Source: an uncultured Clostridia bacterium
Lineage (GTDB): Bacteria > Bacillota > Clostridia > Christensenellales > Borkfalkiaceae
Length of the DNA stretch: 64,000 bases
Direction: 5' to 3'
Assembly: GCA_947630115.1 (NCBI GenBank)
Contig: CANRGG010000007.1
Location: 1-64,000, forward strand
Below, in pieces: positions 1-5,113 of this stretch (position 1 is its first letter; each line of letters opens with the position of its first letter). The notes under the pieces were generated by a model that searched no databases, was not told the DNA's origin, and saw only the letters and a program-made list of their open reading frames with translations. The translations under genes were made by a program, and so were the position numbers.

Positions 1-75
1 CCCGAACACAGAAGTTAAGCTCTCTTACGCCGAAAGTACTTGGTCTTGCACCCGGGAGGATAGGTAGTTGCCGCC
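1..75 (+). rRNA. rrf: 5S ribosomal RNA, 3' part (5' end outside the window)
   Basis: The segment has the conserved 5S core CCGAACACAGAAGTTAAG followed by the CCCGGGAGGATAGGTAGTTGCCGCC 3' half (given here as landmarks at 2-19 and about 51-75). It lacks roughly the first third of the gene, which lies before the window. A strong intrinsic terminator follows directly, so this is probably the end of an rRNA operon. The exact 3' end is uncertain by a few bases. Confidence 0.93.
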
Positions 76-85
76 TTCAAAACGA

Positions 86-116
86 AGAGCACTTGCAAAC
101 GCAAGTGCTCTTTTCT
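86..116 (+). terminator. Intrinsic terminator after 5S rRNA
   Basis: Stem AGAGCACTTGC / GCAAGTGCTCT with a four-base AAAC loop, followed by a short T-rich run. It sits immediately after the 5S 3' end. Confidence 0.9.
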
Positions 117-202
117 TGGAAGAGAGCTTTACTTCCGGGGCAAGCCGCAACCGGAGAAAATGGAGAAAGGCAAAATGAGAAGTTTGCGGCTTTACAAGAT
201 CC

Positions 203-264
203 GTTAAGCTCTCTTACGCCGAAAGTACTTGGTCTTGCACCCGGGAGGATAGGTAGTTGCCGCC
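203..264 (+). pseudogene. 5'-truncated second copy of 5S rRNA
   Basis: Positions 203-270 repeat positions 14-81 exactly (offset 189). The homology begins abruptly at GTTAAGC, so about the first half of a 5S gene is absent and the upstream sequence is unrelated. It is followed by its own version of the same terminator hairpin. It cannot fold into a full 5S rRNA and is most likely a remnant of a duplication or recombination between rRNA operons. An assembly artefact at an rRNA repeat is also possible. Confidence 0.85.
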
Positions 265-272
265 TTCAAACA

Positions 273-304
273 AAGAGCACTTGCAAAATGCAAGTGCTCT
301 TCCC
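273..304 (+). terminator. Second copy of the 5S terminator
   Basis: Hairpin AGAGCACTTGCA / TGCAAGTGCTCT with an AAA loop. The stem is the same as at 86-112 but the loop differs, and it is followed by TTCCCC rather than a clean T run. Confidence 0.7.
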
Positions 305-362
305 CTATTCTTTTATCTTTTTTCGACTTTCTTTAAGAGATCTTCCCCATTTCGTGACCTTT

Positions 363-578
363 TTAAGTCTCGTCTACCCCGAAGAGTTCGTTCGGCGTGA
401 TCTCATAGAGTTCGCAAAGCTGCATGATCTGCGCATAATTCAATTCGAACACGCCGTTTTCAAACCGACTGTATTGCTGCTGCGTCATCATGAGCGTCGT
501 CGCAACCTCTTTTTGCGTCAGTTTCATCTCTTTTCTTGCACGCTTTAAGTTTTGCCCAACCAGTTTTGCAAAATTCAT
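363..578 (-). CDS. XRE-family helix-turn-helix regulator
   Basis: This 71-aa protein is almost entirely one Cro/C1-type HTH domain. The sequence reads KLTQKEVATTLMMTQQQYS for the two helices and ends with a typical ELYEITPNELFG segment. It is likely a DNA-binding repressor acting as a dimer. The ATG has no Shine-Dalgarno and lies 6 nt after an extended -10 element, so its mRNA may be leaderless, as is known for some phage-type repressors. A perfect inverted repeat at 616-638, inside the divergent promoter, is the obvious operator candidate. It would connect this repressor to the LytTR gene at 801. The effector and true targets are unknown. Confidence 0.9.
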   Translation of the reverse strand: MNFAKLVGQNLKRARKEMKLTQKEVATTLMMTQQQYSRFENGVFELNYAQIMQLCELYEITPNELFGVDET

Positions 579-584
579 GAAAAA

Positions 585-593
585 TTTATACCA
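585..593 (-). promoter_or_regulatory. Extended -10 promoter of the XRE gene (leaderless)
   Basis: On the minus strand TGGTATAAA (extended -10) ends 6 nt before the ATG, placing +1 at or next to the A of the start codon. No good -35 is visible, which is normal for extended -10 promoters. Confidence 0.6.
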
Positions 594-611
594 TAAACTG
601 ATGTAAAATCG

Positions 612-640
612 TTGATATACATCATATTATGATGTATAAT
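612..640 (+). promoter_or_regulatory. Promoter with an embedded perfect palindromic operator
   Basis: TTGATA (612-617), a 17-nt spacer and TATAAT (635-640) form a near-consensus vegetative promoter reading toward the LytTR gene. An inverted repeat with 10-bp arms TATACATCAT / ATGATGTATA and a 3-nt centre fills 616-638. It covers the spacer and most of the -10, so a bound dimer would block the promoter. The adjacent XRE regulator is the most economical candidate ligand. Confidence 0.75.
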
Positions 641-800
641 AAGGTCGAAACCTCTTATCTAACAGAAAATCTCGTAACCTGCGACTGTTTGAATGATTTT
701 TGCGTAGGAGCTTCCTCAGAACGGGAAAAATATGATGCGATAAGATCGGAACAGGGAAATCAATGGGACCGTACTTCACGAAAAATGCAGAGAAGGGGAA

Positions 801-1259
801 ATGGAGCCGATGAAAGTCCGACTGCAATGTAGCAAGAAAAAGCGGGAAGAGCTCGAACGCAGGCTGCGCGCGGGCGGCTTCGAAGTTTCTTCTTCGGGCG
901 AGCTCGTCCTCTATGAGGAGAACTTCGTTTTAAGCCGCATTTTGCTCAAAGATGAAAACGGCGGCTTGGAATGGGTGGATATGAATGAGATCGAAATGGT
1001 CGAAAGTTTCGATCATATCCTGATCTTCTACGTCGGGGCCGAACGCTATTCGCTGCGCGAGCGGCTCTATGCCGTCGAGGAGAAACTCCCCAAGGATAAA
1101 TTCGTCCGTATCAGCCAATCCTGTCTCGTCAATCGCTTGAAGATCGTCAAGATCGTCCCCACTTTCGGCAGCCGATATGACATCACCATGCGCTGCGGCG
1201 TCACAACTTGCGTCACCAGAAGTTATTTCTTGGATTTCAAAAAACGCTTCGGCCTTTGA
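801..1259 (+). CDS. LytTR-domain DNA-binding protein
   Basis: The 152-aa protein has a C-terminal LytTR domain (about residues 50-150). Landmarks are DHILIFYVG, the RISQSCLVN segment that corresponds to the usual RIHRSYIVN, and the final FKKRF. There is no receiver domain and no membrane segment, so it is a stand-alone LytTR regulator rather than a classical response regulator. The start is ambiguous. ATG at 801 follows AGAAGGGG too closely, while the in-frame ATG at 810 sits 11 nt after it and may be the true start. It is transcribed from the palindrome-controlled promoter at 612-640 with a long leader, and a 17-codon ORF lies just downstream. Confidence 0.87.
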   Translation: MEPMKVRLQCSKKKREELERRLRAGGFEVSSSGELVLYEENFVLSRILLKDENGGLEWVDMNEIEMVESFDHILIFYVGAERYSLRERLYAVEEKLPKDKFVRISQSCLVNRLKIVKIVPTFGSRYDITMRCGVTTCVTRSYFLDFKKRFGL

Positions 1260-1288
1260 TCCCGCATGAAAAATAGGAGGGAATCTTT

Positions 1289-1342
1289 ATGGAATTGTTG
1301 GTCTCCGGAATTTTAACGTACGATTTTTGGAAGAGACATTAA
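1289..1342 (+). CDS. Possible 17-aa peptide downstream of the LytTR gene
   Basis: A short ORF encodes MELLVSGILTYDFWKRH. It has an ideal Shine-Dalgarno (AGGAGGG, 1275-1281) seven bases before the ATG, and its stop codon overlaps the foot of the following terminator. Nothing is recognised in the sequence. A translated micropeptide or a signalling-peptide-like product is conceivable, because LytTR regulators often serve peptide quorum systems. There is no proof of translation. Confidence 0.4.
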   Translation: MELLVSGILTYDFWKRH

Positions 1343-1373
1343 AAAGCGGCGAACAGTCTGTCCGCCGCTTTTT
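1341..1373. terminator. Bidirectional intrinsic terminator
   Basis: AAAAAGCGGCG and its complement CGCCGCTTTTT form a hairpin flanked by an A run on one side and a T run on the other. It can serve the LytTR transcript (+) and the convergent marR transcript (-). Confidence 0.85.
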
Positions 1374-1398
1374 GCGCCGATTTGTTTTTTGTTCGTCG

Positions 1399-1866
1399 TC
1401 ACTCGCCCTGCCCGAGGGGGTTTTGGGCGGTGATCTTTTCGGCGATCTCGACAAAGGTCCTTGCGTCCTGTTCGCCGATGATCCCGACGATCTGTCTTGC
1501 GATCTGCAAAGACTGCTCATGCACCGAAAGAAATTCGGACAAATTTTCTTTGACGACGCGCACAAAGGTCATGCGCTTGTCCGCGCCGCCACACCGTTCC
1601 AGAAAACCCTTCGCGGCGAGGGAGTCGATCGTCCGGTTGACAAGCGATTTGAGCATTTTCGTCTCGCGCGTGATCTCTTTGAAGGAGATCAGCCCCTCTC
1701 CGTCCTGGCGGTAGCGGTTGTAGGCGAGCAGCATGACGATCGCCTCGTTATAATTCATGCCCTGCGTCATGCGCGTATTTTTCAGGGTGGACGTCAGCCG
1801 CACCCATGCCCGGATCAGCGCCTCGTCGAGCGCCTCTTCTTTCTGTCTTTTACAAATTTCTTCCAT
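1399..1866 (-). CDS. MarR-family transcriptional regulator
   Basis: The 155-aa protein has the winged-helix layout of MarR proteins. It has an N-terminal dimerisation helix, a recognition region around ITRETKMLKSLVNRTIDSL, and the wing with FLERCGGADKRMTFVRV, where the DKR is typical of the family. The start ATG at 1866 follows a GGTGAGGGG Shine-Dalgarno. Its promoter lies back-to-back with that of the 71-aa gene at 2039, so autoregulation plus control of that gene is plausible. The ligand is unknown. Confidence 0.88.
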   Translation of the reverse strand: MEEICKRQKEEALDEALIRAWVRLTSTLKNTRMTQGMNYNEAIVMLLAYNRYRQDGEGLISFKEITRETKMLKSLVNRTIDSLAAKGFLERCGGADKRMTFVRVVKENLSEFLSVHEQSLQIARQIVGIIGEQDARTFVEIAEKITAQNPLGQGE

Positions 1867-1905
1867 GACCCCTCACCGATTTCGCCTTTGCTGTCTTATA
1901 AAAAG

Positions 1906-1934
1906 ATTGTAACAAATTTTTTCCGCTCTGTCAA
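1906..1934 (-). promoter_or_regulatory. Promoter of the marR-type gene
   Basis: Minus-strand TTGACA (1929-1934), a 17-nt spacer and TACAAT (1906-1911). Confidence 0.85.
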
Positions 1935-1939
1935 GGGAT

Positions 1940-1968
1940 TTGCTTTTCCGAGAAAAAGGTAGTATAAT
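1940..1968 (+). promoter_or_regulatory. Promoter of the 71-aa gene
   Basis: TTGCTT (1940-1945), 17 nt, TATAAT (1963-1968). Its -35 is 5 bp from the -35 of the divergent marR promoter, so one regulator could control both. Confidence 0.8.
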
Positions 1969-1983
1969 GGAAAAGAATTCAAC

Positions 1984-2018
1984 TTATCCACCGACAGAGT
2001 GTGGATAACTGTGGATAG
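1984..2018. promoter_or_regulatory. Cluster of three DnaA-box-like sites
   Basis: TTATCCACC at 1984-1992 (8/9 match to TTATCCACA), a perfect box on the minus strand at 2000-2008 (TGTGGATAA), and TGTGGATAG at 2010-2018 (8/9). They lie in the 5' leader of the 71-aa gene, just after its promoter. The first two also form an inverted repeat that could fold in RNA. Confidence 0.6.
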
Positions 2019-2038
2019 ACGCAGAAAGAGGTGGAAAG

Positions 2039-2254
2039 ATGTCGCAATACGGGCTGATGAAGCTGTTCGAGCAGTTTGACGGGGAGATCTCGGAGTGCGA
2101 TTTCACGGCGGAAGAGCTGGAAGAATACCTGCGATATTACGAAAGCGCGGGCGGGGAGGCGGACAAGCCGCTTTCGCCCGCCGAATGGAAAAAACGGTAT
2201 TTTTCCTTTTACGACGACGTGAAAGACAAATCGCTCAAAAAACAGGATTGGTAA
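2039..2254 (+). CDS. Hypothetical 71-aa acidic protein
   Basis: A small soluble protein rich in Glu, Asp and Tyr, with a helical N-terminal half and the segment LSPAEWKKRYFSFYDD near the C terminus. No family was recognised. It has a strong promoter, an AGAGGTGG ribosome site before the ATG and its own terminator, so it is a genuine monocistronic gene. Its leader holds three DnaA-box-like sequences, and its promoter faces that of a MarR regulator. A replication- or stress-linked role can only be guessed. Confidence 0.8.
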   Translation: MSQYGLMKLFEQFDGEISECDFTAEELEEYLRYYESAGGEADKPLSPAEWKKRYFSFYDDVKDKSLKKQDW

Positions 2255-2258
2255 AAGA

Positions 2259-2290
2259 GCCGTCCCTTTTCAAAAGGGGACGGCATTTTT
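2259..2290 (+). terminator. Intrinsic terminator
   Basis: GCCGTCCC / GGGACGGC stem with a TTTTCAAAAG apical part, followed by ATTTTTC. Confidence 0.88.
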
Positions 2291-2320
2291 CTATCCTCGG
2301 CAAGATATTTCGGGTAAAAA

Positions 2321-2908
2321 TCACGCTTGCGTGGAAATGCGCTGCTTTTGATCGAGAAAGACGGTAACACCTCGCTTCCTCATGCGGGCGACGAAGAAGT
2401 AGAGGGGCGTCCCGAGCGCATAGATCCAGACCGACTGCGAGACGAGCAGCGAGACGAAATTCCAAAGATAGGCGATCTGCGCCGTCTCGAAACTGTCTGT
2501 AAATCCGCCGATATAGACGATGACGATGGGGATGATGAGCGCGTTCAGAAGGATGGGAAAGAGCCCGCCGAGCGCAATGCGGGCAAAATGCGCGGGCGTT
2601 TTGGCGTTCTCCTCGCGGATGAATTTCCCGACAAGCCAGGTGAGCGCGGCGGCGATCAGGGTGACGAAAGAGCCCAGAAAGATGTCCGCGATCCCGTACT
2701 GCGAGATGACGTTTGAGAGCATACATCCGACGAAGAGCGCGGGGACCGCTTCGGGAAAGAAGAGGGGAAGAATGCAGAGGGCTTCCGCGGGACGGAATTG
2801 GAAGAGCCCGACGAAGCTGAGCATTCCGAAAGAACAAGTAAGCGCAACATACAGCGCGGCGATTGCTCCCGCGCGGCAGATGCGCCTGACCGTGAAGAAT
2901 TGTTTCAT
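2321..2908 (-). CDS. queT: QueT-family queuosine-precursor transporter (ECF S component)
   Basis: The product is an integral membrane protein of 195 aa with about five to six hydrophobic segments. It has the family pattern AAIAALYVALT near the N terminus and an FRPAEALCILPLFFPEAV loop. QueT proteins bind preQ1/preQ0 for import by the energy-coupling-factor module, whose ATPases are encoded elsewhere. The ATG at 2908 was chosen over an in-frame upstream start at 2995 because it follows a GAGG site. The upstream start would also be translated from inside the riboswitch and promoter. The preQ1-I riboswitch directly upstream supports the substrate assignment independently. Confidence 0.92.
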   Translation of the reverse strand: MKQFFTVRRICRAGAIAALYVALTCSFGMLSFVGLFQFRPAEALCILPLFFPEAVPALFVGCMLSNVISQYGIADIFLGSFVTLIAAALTWLVGKFIREENAKTPAHFARIALGGLFPILLNALIIPIVIVYIGGFTDSFETAQIAYLWNFVSLLVSQSVWIYALGTPLYFFVARMRKRGVTVFLDQKQRISTQA

Positions 2909-2917
2909 GAAATTGTA

Positions 2918-2958
2918 CCTCGGTTTTTTTATTCGGAAGTGTTTGCCGAAAACCTTCC
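2918..2958 (-). promoter_or_regulatory. preQ1-I riboswitch controlling queT
   Basis: On the minus strand the leader folds as stem GGAAG / CTTCC with loop GTTTTCGGCAAACA, followed by GAAT, an A-rich tail and CCGAGG. CGG in the loop can pair with CCG in the tail, giving the H-type pseudoknot of preQ1-I aptamers. The well-known Bacillus aptamer uses UAG/CUA at the same places, so the pairing covaries. The last base of the pseudoknot abuts the GAGG ribosome site, which implies translational repression by preQ1. Confidence 0.88.
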
Positions 2959-2966
2959 GTGTCTTT

Positions 2967-2995
2967 ATGATAGCACTTGAACGCGCTGCCGTCAA
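2967..2995 (-). promoter_or_regulatory. queT promoter
   Basis: Minus-strand TTGACG (2990-2995), 17-nt spacer, TATCAT (2967-2972). Transcription would start just before the riboswitch. Confidence 0.85.
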
Positions 2996-3004
2996 GCGAT
3001 TTTG

Positions 3005-3214
3005 TCAGGAAAGCGGATCGGTCGGGCGAAACGCGAGGAGCCAGAATAAAAGCCAGGCGGCGGCGATCCCCGAAAGGGAGAGGAGGGCGCGGTAGAGTGC
3101 CTGCTTTCCGAAGCAGAGGAAGAGCAGAAGATCGAACCCGGAGAAGGCAAAGACGGTCAGAAAGAGCCCCATGAGGATGAGATAAACGCAGCAGATGAGA
3201 GTGGTGAGTTTCAC
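3005..3214 (-). CDS. Small DUF378-like membrane protein
   Basis: The 69-aa protein has two hydrophobic helices (about residues 4-25 and 40-63) separated by GFDLLLFLCFGKQALYRAL. The GFDL...FG...YRALLSLSGIAA pattern resembles DUF378 (YuzA-type) proteins, which have no known function. It starts with GTG. A hairpin followed by a T run lies 40 bp upstream on the same strand (3254-3277) and could act as an attenuator or block incoming transcription. Assignment to DUF378 is by eye only. Confidence 0.6.
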   Translation of the reverse strand: MKLTTLICCVYLILMGLFLTVFAFSGFDLLLFLCFGKQALYRALLSLSGIAAAWLLFWLLAFRPTDPLS

Positions 3215-3246
3215 GAAAGCAGTATGTTTCGTCCTGAAAAAATTAT

Positions 3247-3277
3247 CAAAAAAGACGGCCCTTTCGCCGTCGAAAAA
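3247..3277 (-). terminator. Minus-strand hairpin with T run, upstream of the 69-aa gene
   Basis: GACGGC / GCCGTC stem with a six-base loop, followed on the minus strand by TTTTTT. No minus-strand gene precedes it, so it is a leader attenuator or an insulator against antisense transcription from the twin-hairpin region. Confidence 0.6.
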
Positions 3278-3278
3278 A

Positions 3279-3307
3279 TGTACATGGATTAGCTTAATCT
3301 ATGTACA
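3279..3307. repeat. Hairpin repeat, copy 1
   Basis: Inverted repeat with arms TGTACATGGATT / AATCTATGTACA and an AGCTT centre. It shares its inner 20-bp core design with the hairpin at 3410-3450. It lies in the 315-bp gene-free stretch 3215-3529. Confidence 0.8.
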
Positions 3308-3409
3308 AATCTAATTGCATTTTATCACATATTTTTCGGAAAGTCAACCGAAAGCGCATGTTTTTCAAAAAAAATTTTATTCTTTTCCCATTTTATGCGG
3401 GATTTTGCT

Positions 3410-3450
3410 GGAAAATGTTCATGGATTAAGCTAATCTATGAACATTTTCC
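3410..3450. repeat. Hairpin repeat, copy 2
   Basis: An 18-bp stem whose inner arms ATGGATT / AATCTATG are identical to copy 1, including the same single G-T mismatch. The centre AAGCT is the reverse complement of the centre of copy 1. It is followed by ATTTTTTATA, so it could also terminate + strand transcription before the prepilin gene. The DNA between the copies is AT-rich with no ORF. Confidence 0.8.
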
Positions 3451-3529
3451 ATTTTTTATACAGGGATATAAATGCCGCTTCGTCCCGGCGGCAGGTATAT
3501 AAAAAATCAAATTTTAAGGAGAAAAAAAC

Positions 3530-3967
3530 ATGCAAAAAAGAAACAGAAAGGGCTTTACCCTTGCAGAACTCCTGATCGTCGTTGCGATCATCGCGGTTTT
3601 GGTCGCGATCGCGGTGCCGCTCTTCGTGGGGGCATTGGACGACGCGGAGGACAAAGTAAAACAAGCAAATGAACGCTCTGTAAAGGGGGTCGCAGTTTCC
3701 TACATTTTGGAACACGAAGATAAATTTTTGGATGGAACAACCAAAAAATTGGCGGGCCCTTGGGATGTCACGGCTACAGTTGGCAAGGATGGTGAAGTTT
3801 CGATTGTTTCTATCCTTGATAACAAAAAGAAGGGCGTCAAAGCCGAAGGTGCAAGTGACATTACGGCTACCGAAAAAACTGCGGACGGTTATAATGTTAA
3901 AACAACAGTCGACATTACAGATTTAAGCAAACTTAAAGATGAAGTTGGCGGCGGTATCGGTGGATAA
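3530..3967 (+). CDS. Type IV prepilin-like protein with N-terminal methylation motif
   Basis: The 145-aa protein begins MQKRNRKGFTLAELLIVVAI. This is a class III signal with the prepilin peptidase site between G8 and F9, Glu at mature position 5, and a hydrophobic helix to about residue 33. The rest is a small Lys/Asp-rich globular domain with a Gly-rich end (GGGIGG). An AAGGAG ribosome site precedes the ATG. No pilus or type II secretion machinery (ATPase, inner-membrane platform, peptidase) lies nearby, so the gene is an orphan whose partners must be elsewhere. It could be a major pilin, a minor pseudopilin or a competence pilin. Confidence 0.88.
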   Translation: MQKRNRKGFTLAELLIVVAIIAVLVAIAVPLFVGALDDAEDKVKQANERSVKGVAVSYILEHEDKFLDGTTKKLAGPWDVTATVGKDGEVSIVSILDNKKKGVKAEGASDITATEKTADGYNVKTTVDITDLSKLKDEVGGGIGG

Positions 3968-4124
3968 TTATTCAAATTACAGCGACAGCGGCGAAAGCCG
4001 TTCAGCGCCCCGCGCTCCGACAGGGATGTAAGAGCTGCGGGACCGGAAAAGATCTCAAACAAACCGCGCTCTCTTTTTTCTTTTCAACAGGCGCGCTTTG
4101 CAAAAGATCTTGCCCGGAAAAACA

Positions 4125-4156
4125 AGCCGTCCGAATTTCGGACGGCTTCTTCTTTC
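4125..4156 (+). terminator. Intrinsic terminator, convergent region
   Basis: Ten-base-pair stem AGCCGTCCGA / TCGGACGGCT followed by TCTTCTTTC. It lies between the prepilin gene and the convergent 85-aa gene. The 157 bp before it (3968-4124) show nothing recognisable. Confidence 0.75.
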
Positions 4157-4412
4157 AATCGAGTTTTTCCAGCACGAGTTTTTGAAAATCCACGCTCTCC
4201 ATGAAATCGGACGGGCGGAATACAACATGCCGGAACTTCGCATAGTTGAAAATGTGCGTTTTCAGCAGCACGGGCGTGGGAATATCCAGCCCGTCGCAGA
4301 TCCTCGAAAGATAGGAGAAAAACTCCGAATAGGAGAAAGTCTCCTCAAATTCAAAGGTGTTCTGCCGCTCGATATGTTCCTCGCGGTAAATTTTTGCCCA
4401 AATGCGAAACAT
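4155..4412 (-). CDS. Hypothetical 85-aa protein, possibly leaderless
   Basis: A small, aromatic-rich soluble protein (MFRIWAKIYREEHIE at the N terminus, then FEFEETFSYSEFFSYLSRICDGLDIPTPVLL). No family was recognised. The length, ordered composition and excellent promoter support a real gene. The promoter -10 (TATAAT) ends 6 nt before the ATG and there is no Shine-Dalgarno, so the transcript should begin at the start codon. It ends next to the terminator at 4125-4156. Confidence 0.7.
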   Translation of the reverse strand: MFRIWAKIYREEHIERQNTFEFEETFSYSEFFSYLSRICDGLDIPTPVLLKTHIFNYAKFRHVVFRPSDFMESVDFQKLVLEKLD

Positions 4413-4418
4413 GAAAAA

Positions 4419-4448
4419 ATTATAGCATATTTCCGCTCGCGCTGTAAA
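4419..4448 (-). promoter_or_regulatory. Promoter of the 85-aa gene (leaderless)
   Basis: Minus-strand TTTACA (4443-4448), 18-nt spacer, TATAAT (4419-4424). Six bases separate the -10 from the ATG. Confidence 0.8.
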
Positions 4449-4505
4449 GCGATTTCAAAAAGCGCCGAAAAAATCGCCGCAAAAGAAAATTCCTGAAAAA
4501 GTAAG

Positions 4506-4534
4506 TTGACAAGTTTGCAAAAAAAGCATATAAT
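4506..4534 (+). promoter_or_regulatory. greA promoter
   Basis: TTGACA (4506-4511), 17-nt spacer, TATAAT (4529-4534): consensus. The roughly 100-nt leader holds an imperfect hairpin around 4556-4582 (ACCGTGGTTTC / GAAATCACGGT). Confidence 0.92.
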
Positions 4535-4638
4535 AAGTTCAAAGAAGAGCAAAAAACCGTGGTTTCATCGCGAAATCACGGTCGTTTGTATAAAATCAAA
4601 CGCGCGGCGCAAAAAATGACGCGCAAAAGGGGTTTTTT

Positions 4639-5106
4639 ATGGCAGATAAGTTCGAAATGACGCAGGAAGGCTACGAAGCCGCAAAAGCGCAGCTGGAATA
4701 CCTTCAAACGGTGAAGCGCAAGGAGATCGTCGAGCGGATCGCGGAGGCGAGAAGCCACGGGGATCTTTCCGAAAACGCCGAATACGACGCGGCGCGCAAC
4801 GAACAGGCGGCGAACGAGGGCGAGATCGCAGAGCTCGAGTATAAGGTGAAAAACGCCGTCATCATCGAAAAAACGGAGGACAATTCCGCCGTCCATATCG
4901 GCTCGAAGGTCACGGTGAAGGACCTCGATCTCGACGAGGAGGCGGTCTACACGATCAAGGGCACCACGGAAGTCGATCCGATGAACAACGTCATCTCCAA
5001 CGAATCGCCCGTCGGCGCGGCGCTTCTCGGACACAAGAAAGGGGAGACCGTTACCATCAAGGCGCCCAACGGAGATTATCAGCTTAAAATTCTGAAAATA
5101 AATTGA
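4639..5106 (+). CDS. greA: Transcription elongation factor GreA
   Basis: The 155-aa protein has full GreA length. It has an N-terminal coiled coil with the acidic tip GDLSENAEYDAA (about residues 47-58), which enters the RNA polymerase secondary channel and stimulates transcript cleavage. A C-terminal FKBP-like domain ends in GHKKGETVTIKAPNGDY. It is the first gene of an operon with lysS, which follows after 7 bp. The greA-lysS pairing is common in Firmicutes. Confidence 0.97.
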   Translation: MADKFEMTQEGYEAAKAQLEYLQTVKRKEIVERIAEARSHGDLSENAEYDAARNEQAANEGEIAELEYKVKNAVIIEKTEDNSAVHIGSKVTVKDLDLDEEAVYTIKGTTEVDPMNNVISNESPVGAALLGHKKGETVTIKAPNGDYQLKILKIN

Positions 5107-5113
5107 GGAGATT

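Noticed and set aside
93..548. A 151-codon + strand frame after the 5S gene
   Set aside because: It runs through two terminators, the 5S fragment and the antisense of the XRE gene, and has no coding character.
629..832. A 67-codon + strand frame before the LytTR gene
   Set aside because: Its ATG lies inside the promoter's -10 region, so it would start upstream of the mRNA 5' end. It overlaps the LytTR start and looks non-protein-like.
4556..4582. Hairpin in the greA leader as a riboswitch or terminator
   Set aside because: It is an imperfect stem without a T run and matches no known aptamer. It may only stabilise the leader.
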